Shown: piece after piece, positions 18,341 through 26,596 of the stretch | Numbering within the stretch: the first letter of the stretch is position 1 | Layout: every line of letters begins with the position of its first letter | Notes under the pieces: generated by a model | Database searches by the model: none | Told to the model about the DNA's origin: nothing | The model's input: the letters and a program-made list of their open reading frames with translations, nothing else | Made by a program: the position numbers and the translations under genes | Assembly: GCF_000010305.1 (NCBI RefSeq) | Contig: NC_012489.1 | Location: 2,797,646-2,861,645 of the forward strand | Source of the DNA: Gemmatimonas aurantiaca T-27 | GTDB lineage: Bacteria; Gemmatimonadota; Gemmatimonadetes; Gemmatimonadales; Gemmatimonadaceae | Direction: 5' to 3' | DNA length: 64,000 nucleotides

Positions 18341-18357
18341 ATGGGACCCGGTCCCAT
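18341..18357. promoter_or_regulatory. 17-bp palindrome, candidate operator of the susC operon
   Basis: Arms ATGGGACC and GGTCCCAT are perfect inverse complements around one central base. The same half-site GGTCCCA recurs at 18398-18404. The palindrome lies just downstream of TAAGATTTTCGGGG and 130 bases before the susC start, where a repressor could block transcription. The regulator is unknown. Confidence 0.45.
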
Positions 18358-18473
18358 CGCAATGCGCCAGATCACGTGGGCGAACACCTGAGCTATTGGT
18401 CCCACCCCCTCGCCCCGTGACGACTCGACGCCTGTGGTGGTTGTCACTGTGTCGTCGAATTATCACCCTCCCG

Positions 18474-18480
18474 AAGGAGA
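18474..18480 (+). promoter_or_regulatory. Ribosome-binding site of susC
   Basis: AAGGAGA lies 6 bases before the ATG at 18487. It decides that start over the TTG three bases earlier, which would leave only 3 bases of spacing. It is one of the strongest Shine-Dalgarno matches in the window; many other genes here have weak or no match. Confidence 0.7.
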
Positions 18481-18486
18481 CTATTG

Positions 18487-21400
18487 ATGTTCCACCGAGC
18501 GATCACCCGTCGCTTGGTGGCCGTCGCCGCCCTCATGGTCTTCGCTGCTCCGCTGCGCGCTGTTCAGGCTCAGTCGGGCACGATCACTGGTAAGGTCACC
18601 GACGCTGCCACCAAACTTCCCATTGCTGACGTCCGTGTCGTCATCACCGGCACCACCTTCGAAGCCCAGACGGGCCGTGACGGCGAATTCCGCCTGATCA
18701 ACGTCCGTCCGGGCGCGGTCACGGTGTCCGCGTTCCGCATCGGCTATCGCCTGAAGCAGGACACGGCCCGCGTCGCTGCCGGTGAGACGGCGGTGCTCAA
18801 CCTCGAGATGACGGCCTCGGTCATCAATCTCTCCGAAGTGGTTGTGACCGGCACCGCCGGCAATCAGGAGCGCAAGGCGCAGTCGGCGCTGGTGGCCTCC
18901 GTGACCGCAGCGGACATCATCAAGGATGCCCCCGTCACGAACGTGGCCAACTTGCTGCAGTCCCGCGTGCCGGGTGTCTCGCTCAACGCCTCCTCCGGCA
19001 CCAAGGGCACGTCCACGCAGATCCGCATCCGTGGCGCGTCCTCCATCAATCTGTCCAATCAGCCGCTGATCTTCGTCGACGGCGTACGGATCAATGAAGG
19101 GCCGATCAACATCGGTAACGGTGGCGCGGGTACGGGCGGTCAGGCGTATGACCGGTTCAACGATCTCAATCCCGAAGAAATCGAGAGCATCGAGGTCGTG
19201 AAGGGTCCTGCCGCCGCGACGCTCTACGGCGCCGACGCATCGGCCGGCGTGATTCAGATCATCACCAAGAAGGGCCGGGCCGGCTCCAACTCGTTCCAGC
19301 AGTCGCTGCGTATCGAGCAGGGATCGTCCAGCGTGGATCACATCAAGATCCCCGACAACTACAACACGTGTACGGCGGCGTTGATCGCCCCCACCAGCAC
19401 CAATCCGCTGTGCCGTGGCCAGGCGCTCAATACCCTGGTCAGCGACAATCCCCTCGAGCGGGCCAATGTCTTCCGCAAGGGTGACGAGCGGGTCTTCAAC
19501 TATGCCCTGCGCGGCGGCGGCCAGAACTACGGCTTCAACGTGTCGTACGGTTCCGACAACTCGACGGGCACGCTGCCGAATGAGGGCAACAACCGGTACA
19601 ACGTCCGTACCAACGTGAACTACGTCGCCAACCAGAAACTCAATCTCGACCTGGGATTGGGCCTGGTTCAGAATAGCACCCGCCTGCCGAACAACGACAA
19701 CAACGTGTTTGGGTGGCTTGGTGGCGGCATGCTCGGTGACCCGCGTTCGCGCAGTGACGCCCCGAACCGGGACGCGACCTTTGACGGCTGGTACTCGAAC
19801 CGTCACTTCAACGCGATCAACTCGATCGACGCGAATCTGCTCAGCAAGCGCGTGACCTCCTCCGTCACCGCCAACTACGCGCCGACCTCCTGGTTCACCA
19901 ACCGGTTCACCGGTGGCCTCGACTACGCGACGGACATCGAAACGCGTTTCTATCCGCGCAACGACAGCACCTGGTACGGTGGCCTGCGCGACGGTGGTGA
20001 AAACCAGCAGTTCAGCCGTGGCGCCGAACGCTACACGTTCGACTACCTGGGCAACATGAAGAAGCAGTTGGGAACCGATTGGGAAACCAACCTCTCCTTC
20101 GGCCTCCAGACGATCTCTTCGCGCAATCAGCTCGTGCAGTCGACGGGCATTGGGTTCGTGACGAACTCCAATCGCTCCAACAATTCGGCAGCCACGACCA
20201 CCGGTAGCAGCGGATTCACCGAGCAGCGCCAGTATGGCTACCTGGGCCAGTTGCAGGTCGGCCATCTCAACAAGCGCTTCCTGCAGGTTGGTGTCCGCGT
20301 CGACCGCAACTCGTCCTTCGGCACCAATTCGCCGACCTTCGTGCTGCCCAAGATCGGCGGCTCCTGGGCGATCGGGGAAGAGGACTTCTTCCAGCCGCTC
20401 ACGAACGTCATCAACACGTTGCGCTTGCGCGCCGCGTGGGGCACCACGGGCCGCTCGCCCAATCCGGGACAGGCGCTCGAGACCCTTACGTCTGCGTCGT
20501 ACAATCTCGCCGGCACCACGTTCGCCGGCGCGAACCTGAACCGCCCGGGCAACCCGGAGCTCAAGCCGGAGCGCGGCACCGAGTTCGAAGCGGGACTCGA
20601 CGCCGGCTTCCTGAGCAACCGTGTGTCGATGGAATTGACCTACTTCCGGAAGCAGACGGATGATCTGATCATCGCCCGTCCGATTCCGCCCTCCCTCGGC
20701 TACGGTCTCAACCCGCTGGCCAACCTGGGCTCCGTGCTGAATTCCGGTGTGGAAGTCGGCGTCAACGTCCAGGCGGTGAACAGCAGCAACTTCCGCTGGG
20801 ATGTGCGTGGTGCCGCGAACACCCTGCGGAACGAATTGCTCAGCCTTGGCGGACAGGCGCCGTTTGTGCTCGGCTCCATCGGCCGCACCCTGGTGGGACA
20901 GCAGCTCGGTGTGATGACGGCCAAAGTGGTCAAGAGTGTGGACCTGCAGAACGGTCGCGCGGTCGTGACCGACACGCTCACACCCGTCGGCAATCTGTTC
21001 CCGACTCTTGAGTGGAATCTGACCAACACGTTCACCATCGCGAAGAACCTGCGCATCTCGGCCATGATCGATGCGAAGAAAGACTTCGTGGTGTACAACA
21101 ACACGCGGAACTTCCGTGAAGCACAACTGATTCGCTCGAATGTGCGCCTGGATACCACCCTGCTGTCGCGGGAAGAGCGCATTCGTCGCTATGGCCCGTT
21201 CGTTTCGGAAGTGACCGGTGCGGCGGTGCCCATCAACGACGCGCGTGGCGCTTTCATCGAAGAAGGCGATTTCGTTCGCTTCCGCGAGCTGTCGGCCACG
21301 TACACGTTGCCGCAGTCGATCATGACCAAGATCTCCGGCCGCATCCAGAACGCCTCCGTGACGTTCGCGATGCAGAACGTGAAGCTCTGGACCAACTACT

Positions 21401-21510
21401 CCGGCTTCGATCCTGAACTCAACGCGCAAAGCAATGCGTTCGGACGAGAAGATTTCCTGACGGCACCGATTCCGCGTCGGACGGTGCTGCGCTTCAATCT
21501 CAATTTCTGA
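18487..21510 (+). CDS. SusC/RagA-family TonB-dependent outer-membrane receptor
   Basis: This is a 1007-aa outer-membrane transporter. In order it shows a signal peptide (RRLVAVAALMVFAAPLRAVQA, cut near residue 27), a carboxypeptidase-regulatory-like beta domain (GTITGKVTDAATKLPIADV to about residue 105), a TonB-box-like SEVVVTGTA, the plug domain with IRIRGASSINLSNQPLIFVDG and a long beta-barrel. It ends in FNLNF, whose terminal Phe is the usual outer-membrane sorting signal. Proteins of this family import oligomers such as glycans or peptides together with a SusD lipoprotein, which is the next gene (12-base gap). The substrate cannot be told: no hydrolase gene lies nearby. Confidence 0.93.
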   Translation: MFHRAITRRLVAVAALMVFAAPLRAVQAQSGTITGKVTDAATKLPIADVRVVITGTTFEAQTGRDGEFRLINVRPGAVTVSAFRIGYRLKQDTARVAAGETAVLNLEMTASVINLSEVVVTGTAGNQERKAQSALVASVTAADIIKDAPVTNVANLLQSRVPGVSLNASSGTKGTSTQIRIRGASSINLSNQPLIFVDGVRINEGPINIGNGGAGTGGQAYDRFNDLNPEEIESIEVVKGPAAATLYGADASAGVIQIITKKGRAGSNSFQQSLRIEQGSSSVDHIKIPDNYNTCTAALIAPTSTNPLCRGQALNTLVSDNPLERANVFRKGDERVFNYALRGGGQNYGFNVSYGSDNSTGTLPNEGNNRYNVRTNVNYVANQKLNLDLGLGLVQNSTRLPNNDNNVFGWLGGGMLGDPRSRSDAPNRDATFDGWYSNRHFNAINSIDANLLSKRVTSSVTANYAPTSWFTNRFTGGLDYATDIETRFYPRNDSTWYGGLRDGGENQQFSRGAERYTFDYLGNMKKQLGTDWETNLSFGLQTISSRNQLVQSTGIGFVTNSNRSNNSAATTTGSSGFTEQRQYGYLGQLQVGHLNKRFLQVGVRVDRNSSFGTNSPTFVLPKIGGSWAIGEEDFFQPLTNVINTLRLRAAWGTTGRSPNPGQALETLTSASYNLAGTTFAGANLNRPGNPELKPERGTEFEAGLDAGFLSNRVSMELTYFRKQTDDLIIARPIPPSLGYGLNPLANLGSVLNSGVEVGVNVQAVNSSNFRWDVRGAANTLRNELLSLGGQAPFVLGSIGRTLVGQQLGVMTAKVVKSVDLQNGRAVVTDTLTPVGNLFPTLEWNLTNTFTIAKNLRISAMIDAKKDFVVYNNTRNFREAQLIRSNVRLDTTLLSREERIRRYGPFVSEVTGAAVPINDARGAFIEEGDFVRFRELSATYTLPQSIMTKISGRIQNASVTFAMQNVKLWTNYSGFDPELNAQSNAFGREDFLTAPIPRRTVLRFNLNF

Positions 21511-21522
21511 CCGCGAGAGATC

Positions 21523-22791
21523 ATGAAGAAGATCACACGCGCGGTTGCGCGCACAACGGCCGGCACGCTGCTCGCTGTGGGAGCCGCAGCCTGCGGAGAT
21601 AAATTCGTCACCGTCACCAATCCCGATCTCATCGATGCGGGCACCGTAGATCCGACGGCCAGTGGTGCCATGTTGGCGGCATCGGCGCAGCAGAACTACG
21701 TGGACATGATTGGCACGCTGGCGATGTACGGCGGCTGGTTCTCGGAAGAGGCCAACGTGGCGGACACGTTCCCGACCCGCAACGAGTTCGGCTTCCGCAA
21801 CATCACCGACCTCAACACGTCGCTCAACGGCGAAGTGTGGGCCCCGTTGTCACGGGCGGTTGCGTCGGCGAAGCTGGTGCTCGATCTCGACCTGCCGGAC
21901 AAGGACCGGAACATCTCGGTGGCTCGGGCTGCCACGTTCCGCGGCTTCTCGATTCTGCAGATGGCATCGGATTTCTGCACCGGATCGTTCTCCAGCGGCC
22001 CGGAGCTCACCACCGCGCAGATGCTCGACTCGGCCATTTTCTGGTTCGACCGAGCCAATACGGTTGGTCGTGCCAACGCGTCCACAGAGGCCGTGGAACT
22101 GGCCAATGCGTCTCTCGTGGGGCGCGCTCGGGCCAAGCTGCAGAAGGGGGACAACGCCGGCGCGGCTGCCGATGCCGCATTGGTACCGGCAGGATTTGTC
22201 TCGAACATGCGTTACACGGACGATGCCGGTAATCGTGGCCGACTCAGCAACGATCTCTGGTCATTCTCCTTCACCCGTGGTTCGATCAGCGTGGCCCCGT
22301 GGTTCCGTCAGGGTGACCCGCGCGTGACGTACAACATCGCGGGTGGTACCCCGCCGGCCACGGCCGTGGCTCAGGATGCGGTGCCGGGTGGTTTCCACCA
22401 GCAGACCAAGTTCCCGACCTTTGCGGCGTCGATCCGTCTCGCATCCAAGCTGGAAGCGGATTACATCGCGGCGGAAGCCTCGGCCAATCCGACCACGCAG
22501 CTCGCCCTGATCGCGGCTCGTCGCTCCGCCAACGGACGTCCGGCGTATTCGGGGCCGACGGACGCGGTCAGCGTGAAGACGGAACTGTTCAACCAGCGCG
22601 CCCTCGAGTTCTTCCTCGAAGGCAAGCGTGTGGCCGATATGCGCCGCTCGCCCGCTTCGGTTGCCGGCACCGTTACGGCCGCTGGCCAGCCGTACTTCAA
22701 GCCTGGCTACCAGAATGTCGGTACGAATACCTGCTATCCGCTTCCGTTCGCGGAACGGGACAACAACCCGAACATGAAGAAGGGTTCCTGA
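21523..22791 (+). CDS. SusD/RagB-family outer-membrane lipoprotein
   Basis: This 422-aa protein is the surface binding partner of the SusC-type receptor upstream. The N-terminus has a charged start, a hydrophobic stretch and a lipobox-like AVGAAAC ending at Cys24, so it is probably lipid-anchored, although the lipobox is not ideal. The body is helical and rich in TPR-like segments (for example ANASLVGRARAKLQKGDNAGAA). The C-terminal region with LFNQRALEFFLEGKRVADMRR matches the conserved end block of SusD proteins (RAxEFxxEGxRxxDLRR). It is followed by a strong terminator, so the pair forms a two-gene operon. Confidence 0.88.
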   Translation: MKKITRAVARTTAGTLLAVGAAACGDKFVTVTNPDLIDAGTVDPTASGAMLAASAQQNYVDMIGTLAMYGGWFSEEANVADTFPTRNEFGFRNITDLNTSLNGEVWAPLSRAVASAKLVLDLDLPDKDRNISVARAATFRGFSILQMASDFCTGSFSSGPELTTAQMLDSAIFWFDRANTVGRANASTEAVELANASLVGRARAKLQKGDNAGAAADAALVPAGFVSNMRYTDDAGNRGRLSNDLWSFSFTRGSISVAPWFRQGDPRVTYNIAGGTPPATAVAQDAVPGGFHQQTKFPTFAASIRLASKLEADYIAAEASANPTTQLALIAARRSANGRPAYSGPTDAVSVKTELFNQRALEFFLEGKRVADMRRSPASVAGTVTAAGQPYFKPGYQNVGTNTCYPLPFAERDNNPNMKKGS

Positions 22792-22823
22792 TCAGCAGGT
22801 GATGGGCTGTGGTTGATGGCAGT

Positions 22824-22861
22824 GCAACGGGCACCGGGAAATCCGGTGCCCGTTTGCATTT
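22824..22861 (+). terminator. Intrinsic terminator after the susC/susD pair
   Basis: A perfect 12-bp stem (AACGGGCACCGG at 22826-22837 with CCGGTGCCCGTT at 22843-22854) has a 5-base loop and is followed by TGCATTT. It separates the susD gene from the carotenoid operon. The rest of 22792-22998 shows no gene. Confidence 0.8.
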
Positions 22862-22998
22862 GGGCGCGATCCGGGGAACCACCGCAGGCCTCCCCATGCG
22901 CACAAGAGGTTGCGATCCCTGCGACCGGAGGCGATTCCTACAAGAGTGCCGTCTTCCATCATTTTTACCCGTCATCGTTTCTTCGGCCGTTCGAACCG

Positions 22999-23961
22999 AT
23001 GAGTTCGCTCCACTCGGCCGGCCCTGACGCCATCGAATGCGCGCGTATCACCGCGTTGCACGCGCGTACGTTTTCGCTGGCCAGCCGTTTGCTGCCCCGG
23101 GAGAAACGGCGGGCTGCCAACGCCCTGTATGCGTTCTGCCGGTTGGCAGATGATCTCGTGGACCAGCAGAGCGCTCGGTCCACCACCGATCTGCACCAGG
23201 ACCTCTTGCGGTATCGGGGGCGTCTCGACGAGGCGCTGCGGGGCACTGCGGACAGCGCCGTTCTGCGGGAACTGATGTGGGTGGTGCGCACCTATGAGGT
23301 GCCGTCACGTCCCCTCTATGAACTGATCGAAGGTGTCGGCCGCGACCTCACGACGCAGCGCTACGAGCGCTGGACCGACGTGTCCCGCTATTGTGAGGGT
23401 GTGGCCAGCTCGGTCGGGGAGATGTGCACACATGTATTCGGTGTTCCGGCCACGGGACACGATGGTGACGATCGGTTTTCCGTGGCGATCGGCCATGCCC
23501 GCACACTGGGCCGGGCGATGCAGTTGACCAACATTCTGCGTGATGTGGGTGAAGACGCGCGCCGAGGACGTTGTTACTTGCCCTCGGAGGAACTCGCGCA
23601 GTACGGCCTGTCCGTCGACGGGGTGCTGAACGACCCAGCGGTCGCCCTCCACCCAGGCTGGAAACCGCTGATGCAGTTCCAGATCACGCGTGCCCGCCAA
23701 CTGTATGCCGAATCGAGGCCCGGTATCGCCATGCTGGCCGCCGACGCACAGCGCTGCGCGGTCGCCTGCGCGCGGGGCTACGCCGGGATTCTCGACGCCA
23801 TCGAAGCCCAGCACTACGACACGGTGACACGCCGCGCTCGCATGAAGACACCAGCCCGCCTGCGGCTGCTCTGGCAGGCCTGGCGCCATCGCCCTGAGCA
23901 CCCGGGCACGGCCTGCCCGTCGGGCAATAGCGCACCATGGCGCGAAGCCAACGCCCTGTAA
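22999..23961 (+). CDS. crtB: 15-cis-phytoene synthase
   Basis: CrtB (320 aa) condenses two geranylgeranyl diphosphates to phytoene, the first committed step of carotenoid synthesis. Both aspartate-rich motifs are seen: DDLVD in YAFCRLADDLVDQ near residue 50, and DVGED inside the family signature LTNILRDVGEDARRGRCYLP. The ATG at 22999 fits the known N-terminus of the family, but no Shine-Dalgarno sequence lies before it and the frame is open for 62 codons upstream. The gene is the first of three consecutive carotenoid genes with gaps of 7 bases or less. Confidence 0.93.
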   Translation: MSSLHSAGPDAIECARITALHARTFSLASRLLPREKRRAANALYAFCRLADDLVDQQSARSTTDLHQDLLRYRGRLDEALRGTADSAVLRELMWVVRTYEVPSRPLYELIEGVGRDLTTQRYERWTDVSRYCEGVASSVGEMCTHVFGVPATGHDGDDRFSVAIGHARTLGRAMQLTNILRDVGEDARRGRCYLPSEELAQYGLSVDGVLNDPAVALHPGWKPLMQFQITRARQLYAESRPGIAMLAADAQRCAVACARGYAGILDAIEAQHYDTVTRRARMKTPARLRLLWQAWRHRPEHPGTACPSGNSAPWREANAL

Positions 23962-23968
23962 CCCCGTC

Positions 23969-24871
23969 GTGAATACATCGCCCTCCCTGCTTCGCGTGGC
24001 CGTCGTCGCGCTGATCGCGCACGCCGCCATGAGTGCCTTTTCGGCGTTCGCATTTTCCACGTTTCTGGTGCCGCCGTATCCCGATTGGCTGCAGACGCCC
24101 ACCAACCAGCGGGTCATGGCCCTGGGCTACACGTTCGGTGGACAGACCACGGTGGTGCTGGGGGCCGTTGCGGGGCTGGCATTCTTGGCCCACGCCATTG
24201 GTCGGCGCCCGGCCCTACTCACCTTTGCCGTGGCGTTCGTGCTGTCGCTCAGCTCCGAGCTCGCCGGCACGGCAACCGGGTTTCCCTTCGGCGCATACGG
24301 TTACACCGATCAACTCGGCTACAAGATCGGTGGACTAGTGCCGTTCAACATTCCCACGTCGTGGTTCTACATGCTGGTGGCCTCATTGGCCATTTGCGGT
24401 CGCACGATTACGGCGCGCGATGACAACGCCACCAAGTGGTGGTGGTCGCTGATGGCCGGCCTGGTGCTCACGGCATGGGATGTGTCGATGGACCCGGCCA
24501 TGGTGAAGACACGGCACTGGCTCTGGCTGGTGGGGGATCTGTCCGGCGCCTCGTCATTCCAGCAGTTCATTGGCACACCGTTCTTTTTCGGCATGCCTCT
24601 CACCAATTGGCTGGGGTGGATCCTGACCGGCGTGCTGGTGACGCGGGCCATGCTGACCATCGTGCCGCCCACGGTCTGGGCGCGGCAGGTGTCACCATCG
24701 TCGCTGCCATTGGCGCTGTACGCGGTCAACGGCCTGTTGCCACTGGCCATCTGCTTTGCGCAGGACATGGTACTGGCCGGTGTGCTGGGCACACTCGCCA
24801 TGGGCCTCCCCCTGGCGCTGGCGCTGCGCAGTCCGGACCGGGCGCACGATATGCTTACGGCGGCGCGCTGA
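23969..24871 (+). CDS. cruF: CruF-like carotenoid 1,2-hydratase (DUF422 membrane protein)
   Basis: This 300-aa protein has seven or eight hydrophobic segments and matches the CruF/DUF422 family, which adds water across the end C1,2 double bond of acyclic carotenoids. Typical stretches are ELAGTATGFPFGAYGYTDQLGYKIGGLVPFNIPTSW (conserved core, about residues 92-128), AWDVSMDPAM and the GTPFFFGMPLTNWLGW block. The start is GTG at 23969, 7 bases after crtB, and the stop overlaps the crtI start (TGATG). Gemmatimonas aurantiaca is known to make an oscillol dirhamnoside, which needs such a hydratase, so the assignment fits the proposed host. Confidence 0.82.
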   Translation: MNTSPSLLRVAVVALIAHAAMSAFSAFAFSTFLVPPYPDWLQTPTNQRVMALGYTFGGQTTVVLGAVAGLAFLAHAIGRRPALLTFAVAFVLSLSSELAGTATGFPFGAYGYTDQLGYKIGGLVPFNIPTSWFYMLVASLAICGRTITARDDNATKWWWSLMAGLVLTAWDVSMDPAMVKTRHWLWLVGDLSGASSFQQFIGTPFFFGMPLTNWLGWILTGVLVTRAMLTIVPPTVWARQVSPSSLPLALYAVNGLLPLAICFAQDMVLAGVLGTLAMGLPLALALRSPDRAHDMLTAAR

Positions 24872-26334
24872 TGCGCATTGTCGTCATCGGCAGCGGCTTC
24901 GGCGGCCTCGCCGCTGCCATTCGACTGCAAGCACAGGGGCACAGCGTCACGATCGTCGAAAAACTCGACCAGCCAGGTGGACGAGCCTGTGTCTTCCATC
25001 AGGATGGGTTCACCTTCGACGCCGGCCCCACAATCATCACGGCTCCCTGGGTGCTCGATGAACTCTTCGCGCTCACGGGTCGCCACACCGCCGATTTTGT
25101 TTCGCTCGTCCGCCTCGATCCGTTCTACAACATCCGCTTCGAAGATGGATCGGTGTTTCGCTACAATGGCGACAAGGACGCGTTGCGCGAGCAGGTGCGA
25201 ATGTTCGCACCAGGTGATGAAGCCGGATACCTGACCTTCCGCGAGAAGGCCGCGGCGATTTTCGACGCCGGCATGCCGCTCATCGACCAGCCGTTCGACA
25301 CCATCGGCTCCATGGTGAAAGCGGTGCCGGCGCTACTGCGCACGCGGGCGGATCGTTCGGTTGCGGCAATGGCCAACGCCTACCTGGCCGACGAACGGCT
25401 GCGACAGGTGTTTTCCTTCCACCCGCTGTTGGTGGGTGGCAATCCGTTTCGTGCGTCATCCATGTACGCGCTCATTCACAAGCTTGAACAGCAGTGGGGC
25501 GTGCTGTTTTGCATGGGCGGCACCGGCGCATTGGTACAGGGCCTCGTGCGCGCCTTCGAGGAGCTCGGCGGTACGATGCGCTACGAACACGAAGTGGCGG
25601 ATGTGCCGGTGGTGAACGGCCGAGCCACGGGTGTGCGTTGCGTGAACGGCGTGCACCTCGACGCTGATGCGGTGGTGTGCAACGGCGACGTGGTCCAAGC
25701 CTATCGTACGCTGATCAAGCCGGAGCACCATCCACGCACCCCAGCACGGCGCCTCGAGCGGATGCGGCATTCGATGTCGTTGTTCGTGATCTACTTCGGC
25801 ACCAACCGACAGTACGACAACATTGCGCACCATGAGATTCTCATGGGACCGCGCTATCGCGAGTTGCTCGAAGACATCTTCGAGCGGAAGATCCTCGCCG
25901 ATGATTTTTCGCTGTACCTGCACCGTCCCACCGCCACGGACCCGTCGCTTGCCCCGCCAGGGTGCGATGCGTGGTATGTGCTCTCCCCGGTGCCACACCT
26001 TGGCAGCGGCACGGACTGGGAGCGTGTGAGTGAGCGCTACCGCGACCGCATCATGGGATATCTCGAAGAACGCTACCTGCCGGGGTTGTCTCAGCACCTC
26101 GTCACGGAGCGCCGTGTCGATCCGCGGTATTTCGAAGGTACGCTCAACAGCTATCTGGGCAGTGCCTTTGGACCCGAGCCGGTGCTCACGCAGTCTGCCT
26201 GGTTCCGGCCGCACAACCGGGATCGGGATATTGGGAATCTCTACTTTTGCGGTGCGGGGACCCACCCGGGGGCGGGGCTGCCGGGGGTGATATCGAGTGG
26301 GAAGATCGTTGCGGGGATGATTGGGAGGAGCTGA
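24871..26334 (+). CDS. crtI: Phytoene desaturase CrtI
   Basis: CrtI (487 aa) introduces double bonds into phytoene to give lycopene or a related acyclic product. The FAD-binding Rossmann motif VVIGSGFGGLAAAIRL starts at residue 4, followed by VEKLDQPGGRACVF and FDAGPTIITAPW, and the C-terminal block FCGAGTHPGAGLPGVISSGK is the CrtI signature. The ATG at 24871 shares one base with the cruF stop. The frame continues far upstream through cruF, but those residues are a shadow. It could equally be a 3,4-desaturase relative (CrtD); with a CrtB and no other desaturase in view, CrtI is the better guess. Confidence 0.9.
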   Translation: MRIVVIGSGFGGLAAAIRLQAQGHSVTIVEKLDQPGGRACVFHQDGFTFDAGPTIITAPWVLDELFALTGRHTADFVSLVRLDPFYNIRFEDGSVFRYNGDKDALREQVRMFAPGDEAGYLTFREKAAAIFDAGMPLIDQPFDTIGSMVKAVPALLRTRADRSVAAMANAYLADERLRQVFSFHPLLVGGNPFRASSMYALIHKLEQQWGVLFCMGGTGALVQGLVRAFEELGGTMRYEHEVADVPVVNGRATGVRCVNGVHLDADAVVCNGDVVQAYRTLIKPEHHPRTPARRLERMRHSMSLFVIYFGTNRQYDNIAHHEILMGPRYRELLEDIFERKILADDFSLYLHRPTATDPSLAPPGCDAWYVLSPVPHLGSGTDWERVSERYRDRIMGYLEERYLPGLSQHLVTERRVDPRYFEGTLNSYLGSAFGPEPVLTQSAWFRPHNRDRDIGNLYFCGAGTHPGAGLPGVISSGKIVAGMIGRS

Positions 26335-26394
26335 TGGCTGGGCCCCATGGCCGATAACCACGGGACTGGTCACAGGTACTGGGGAGCTTGGTTT

Positions 26395-26489
26395 TAGGCT
26401 GTAGGTGGTAGGTGCTAAGTGGAACTTGCTTCCCGGCGACTTCGGCACGGATGCCAGCTCCGACCTAACACCTAGCACCTAACACTTAG
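26395..26489. repeat. Inverted array of degenerate 7-bp repeats (TAGGTGN)
   Basis: The left arm (26395-26422) reads as four 7-base units: TAGGCTG, TAGGTGG, TAGGTGC, TAAGTGG. The right arm (about 26462-26489), read on the other strand, gives TAAGTGT, TAGGTGC, TAGGTGT, TAGGTCG. The arms are separated by about 40 bases, so the array could fold into a long imperfect hairpin. It lies 60 bases after crtI and 108 bases before tig and encodes nothing. It might act as a terminator or be a dispersed intergenic repeat. Confidence 0.6.
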
Positions 26490-26547
26490 AGCCGAGCCCC
26501 CTACAACCTGTGACGCGGTCCCGCCGTTCCAAGTCGCCGCCAGGCGG

Positions 26548-26581
26548 CCCCCGCCCCCCTACGCCCCCCTCCCCACCCCCC
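26548..26581 (-). other. Five-run G tract on the minus strand, G-quadruplex candidate
   Basis: The plus strand has runs of 5, 6, 6, 4 and 6 C, spaced by 1, 4, 1 and 1 bases. The minus strand therefore offers five G runs of at least four, more than enough for an intramolecular G-quadruplex, with an i-motif possible on the plus strand. The tract ends 15 bases before the tig start codon, in the place of a promoter -35 region. Confidence 0.5.
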
Positions 26582-26583
26582 AC

Positions 26584-26589
26584 TAGATT
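26584..26589 (+). promoter_or_regulatory. Possible -10 element of tig, implying a leaderless mRNA
   Basis: TAGATT matches four of six bases of TATAAT and ends 7 bases before the tig ATG at 26597. Transcription would start at or next to the ATG. No Shine-Dalgarno sequence is present between them (GTTCGGG). The same string family, TAxGATTxTTCGGG, occurs at 18321. No -35 element is visible because the C tract occupies that place. Confidence 0.35.
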
Positions 26590-26596
26590 GTTCGGG

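Larger units (their letters stand above)
18007..18486. promoter_or_regulatory. Divergent intergenic region between nuoA and susC
   Basis: No gene was found in these 480 bases, and the short open frames here lack conserved features. It must carry promoters for the nuo operon (leftward) and the susC/susD pair (rightward). Visible structures are an alternating CG-rich tract at 18199-18214, the string TAAGATTTTCGGGG at 18321-18334, a 17-bp palindrome at 18341-18357, a repeat of its half-site GGTCCCA at 18398-18404, and a strong ribosome-binding site at 18474-18480. No convincing -35/-10 pair was found for either direction. Confidence 0.7.

Noticed and set aside
18441-18466. TTGTCA with TATCAC as a susC promoter
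   Set aside because: The spacing is only 14 bases, outside the usual 16-18, and the -10 match is poor.
18481-21429. A 982-codon open frame on the minus strand opposite susC
   Set aside because: It mirrors the susC codon pattern; the translation is rich in Arg, Val, Gly and His without motifs, and susC is clearly real. Such stop-free antisense frames are expected in high-GC genes.
24436-24870. Longer N-terminus for CrtI
   Set aside because: It lies within cruF in another frame; the Rossmann motif needs to be close to the N-terminus, and the ATG at 24871 overlaps the cruF stop.
22999-26334. Part of a photosynthesis gene cluster, as in phototrophic Gemmatimonas
   Set aside because: No bch, puf or acsF-like gene lies next to the carotenoid genes; they are flanked by susC/susD and tig.
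26395-26489. CRISPR array
   Set aside because: The repeats are 7 bases, in two orientations, with no spacers of constant length and no cas genes nearby.
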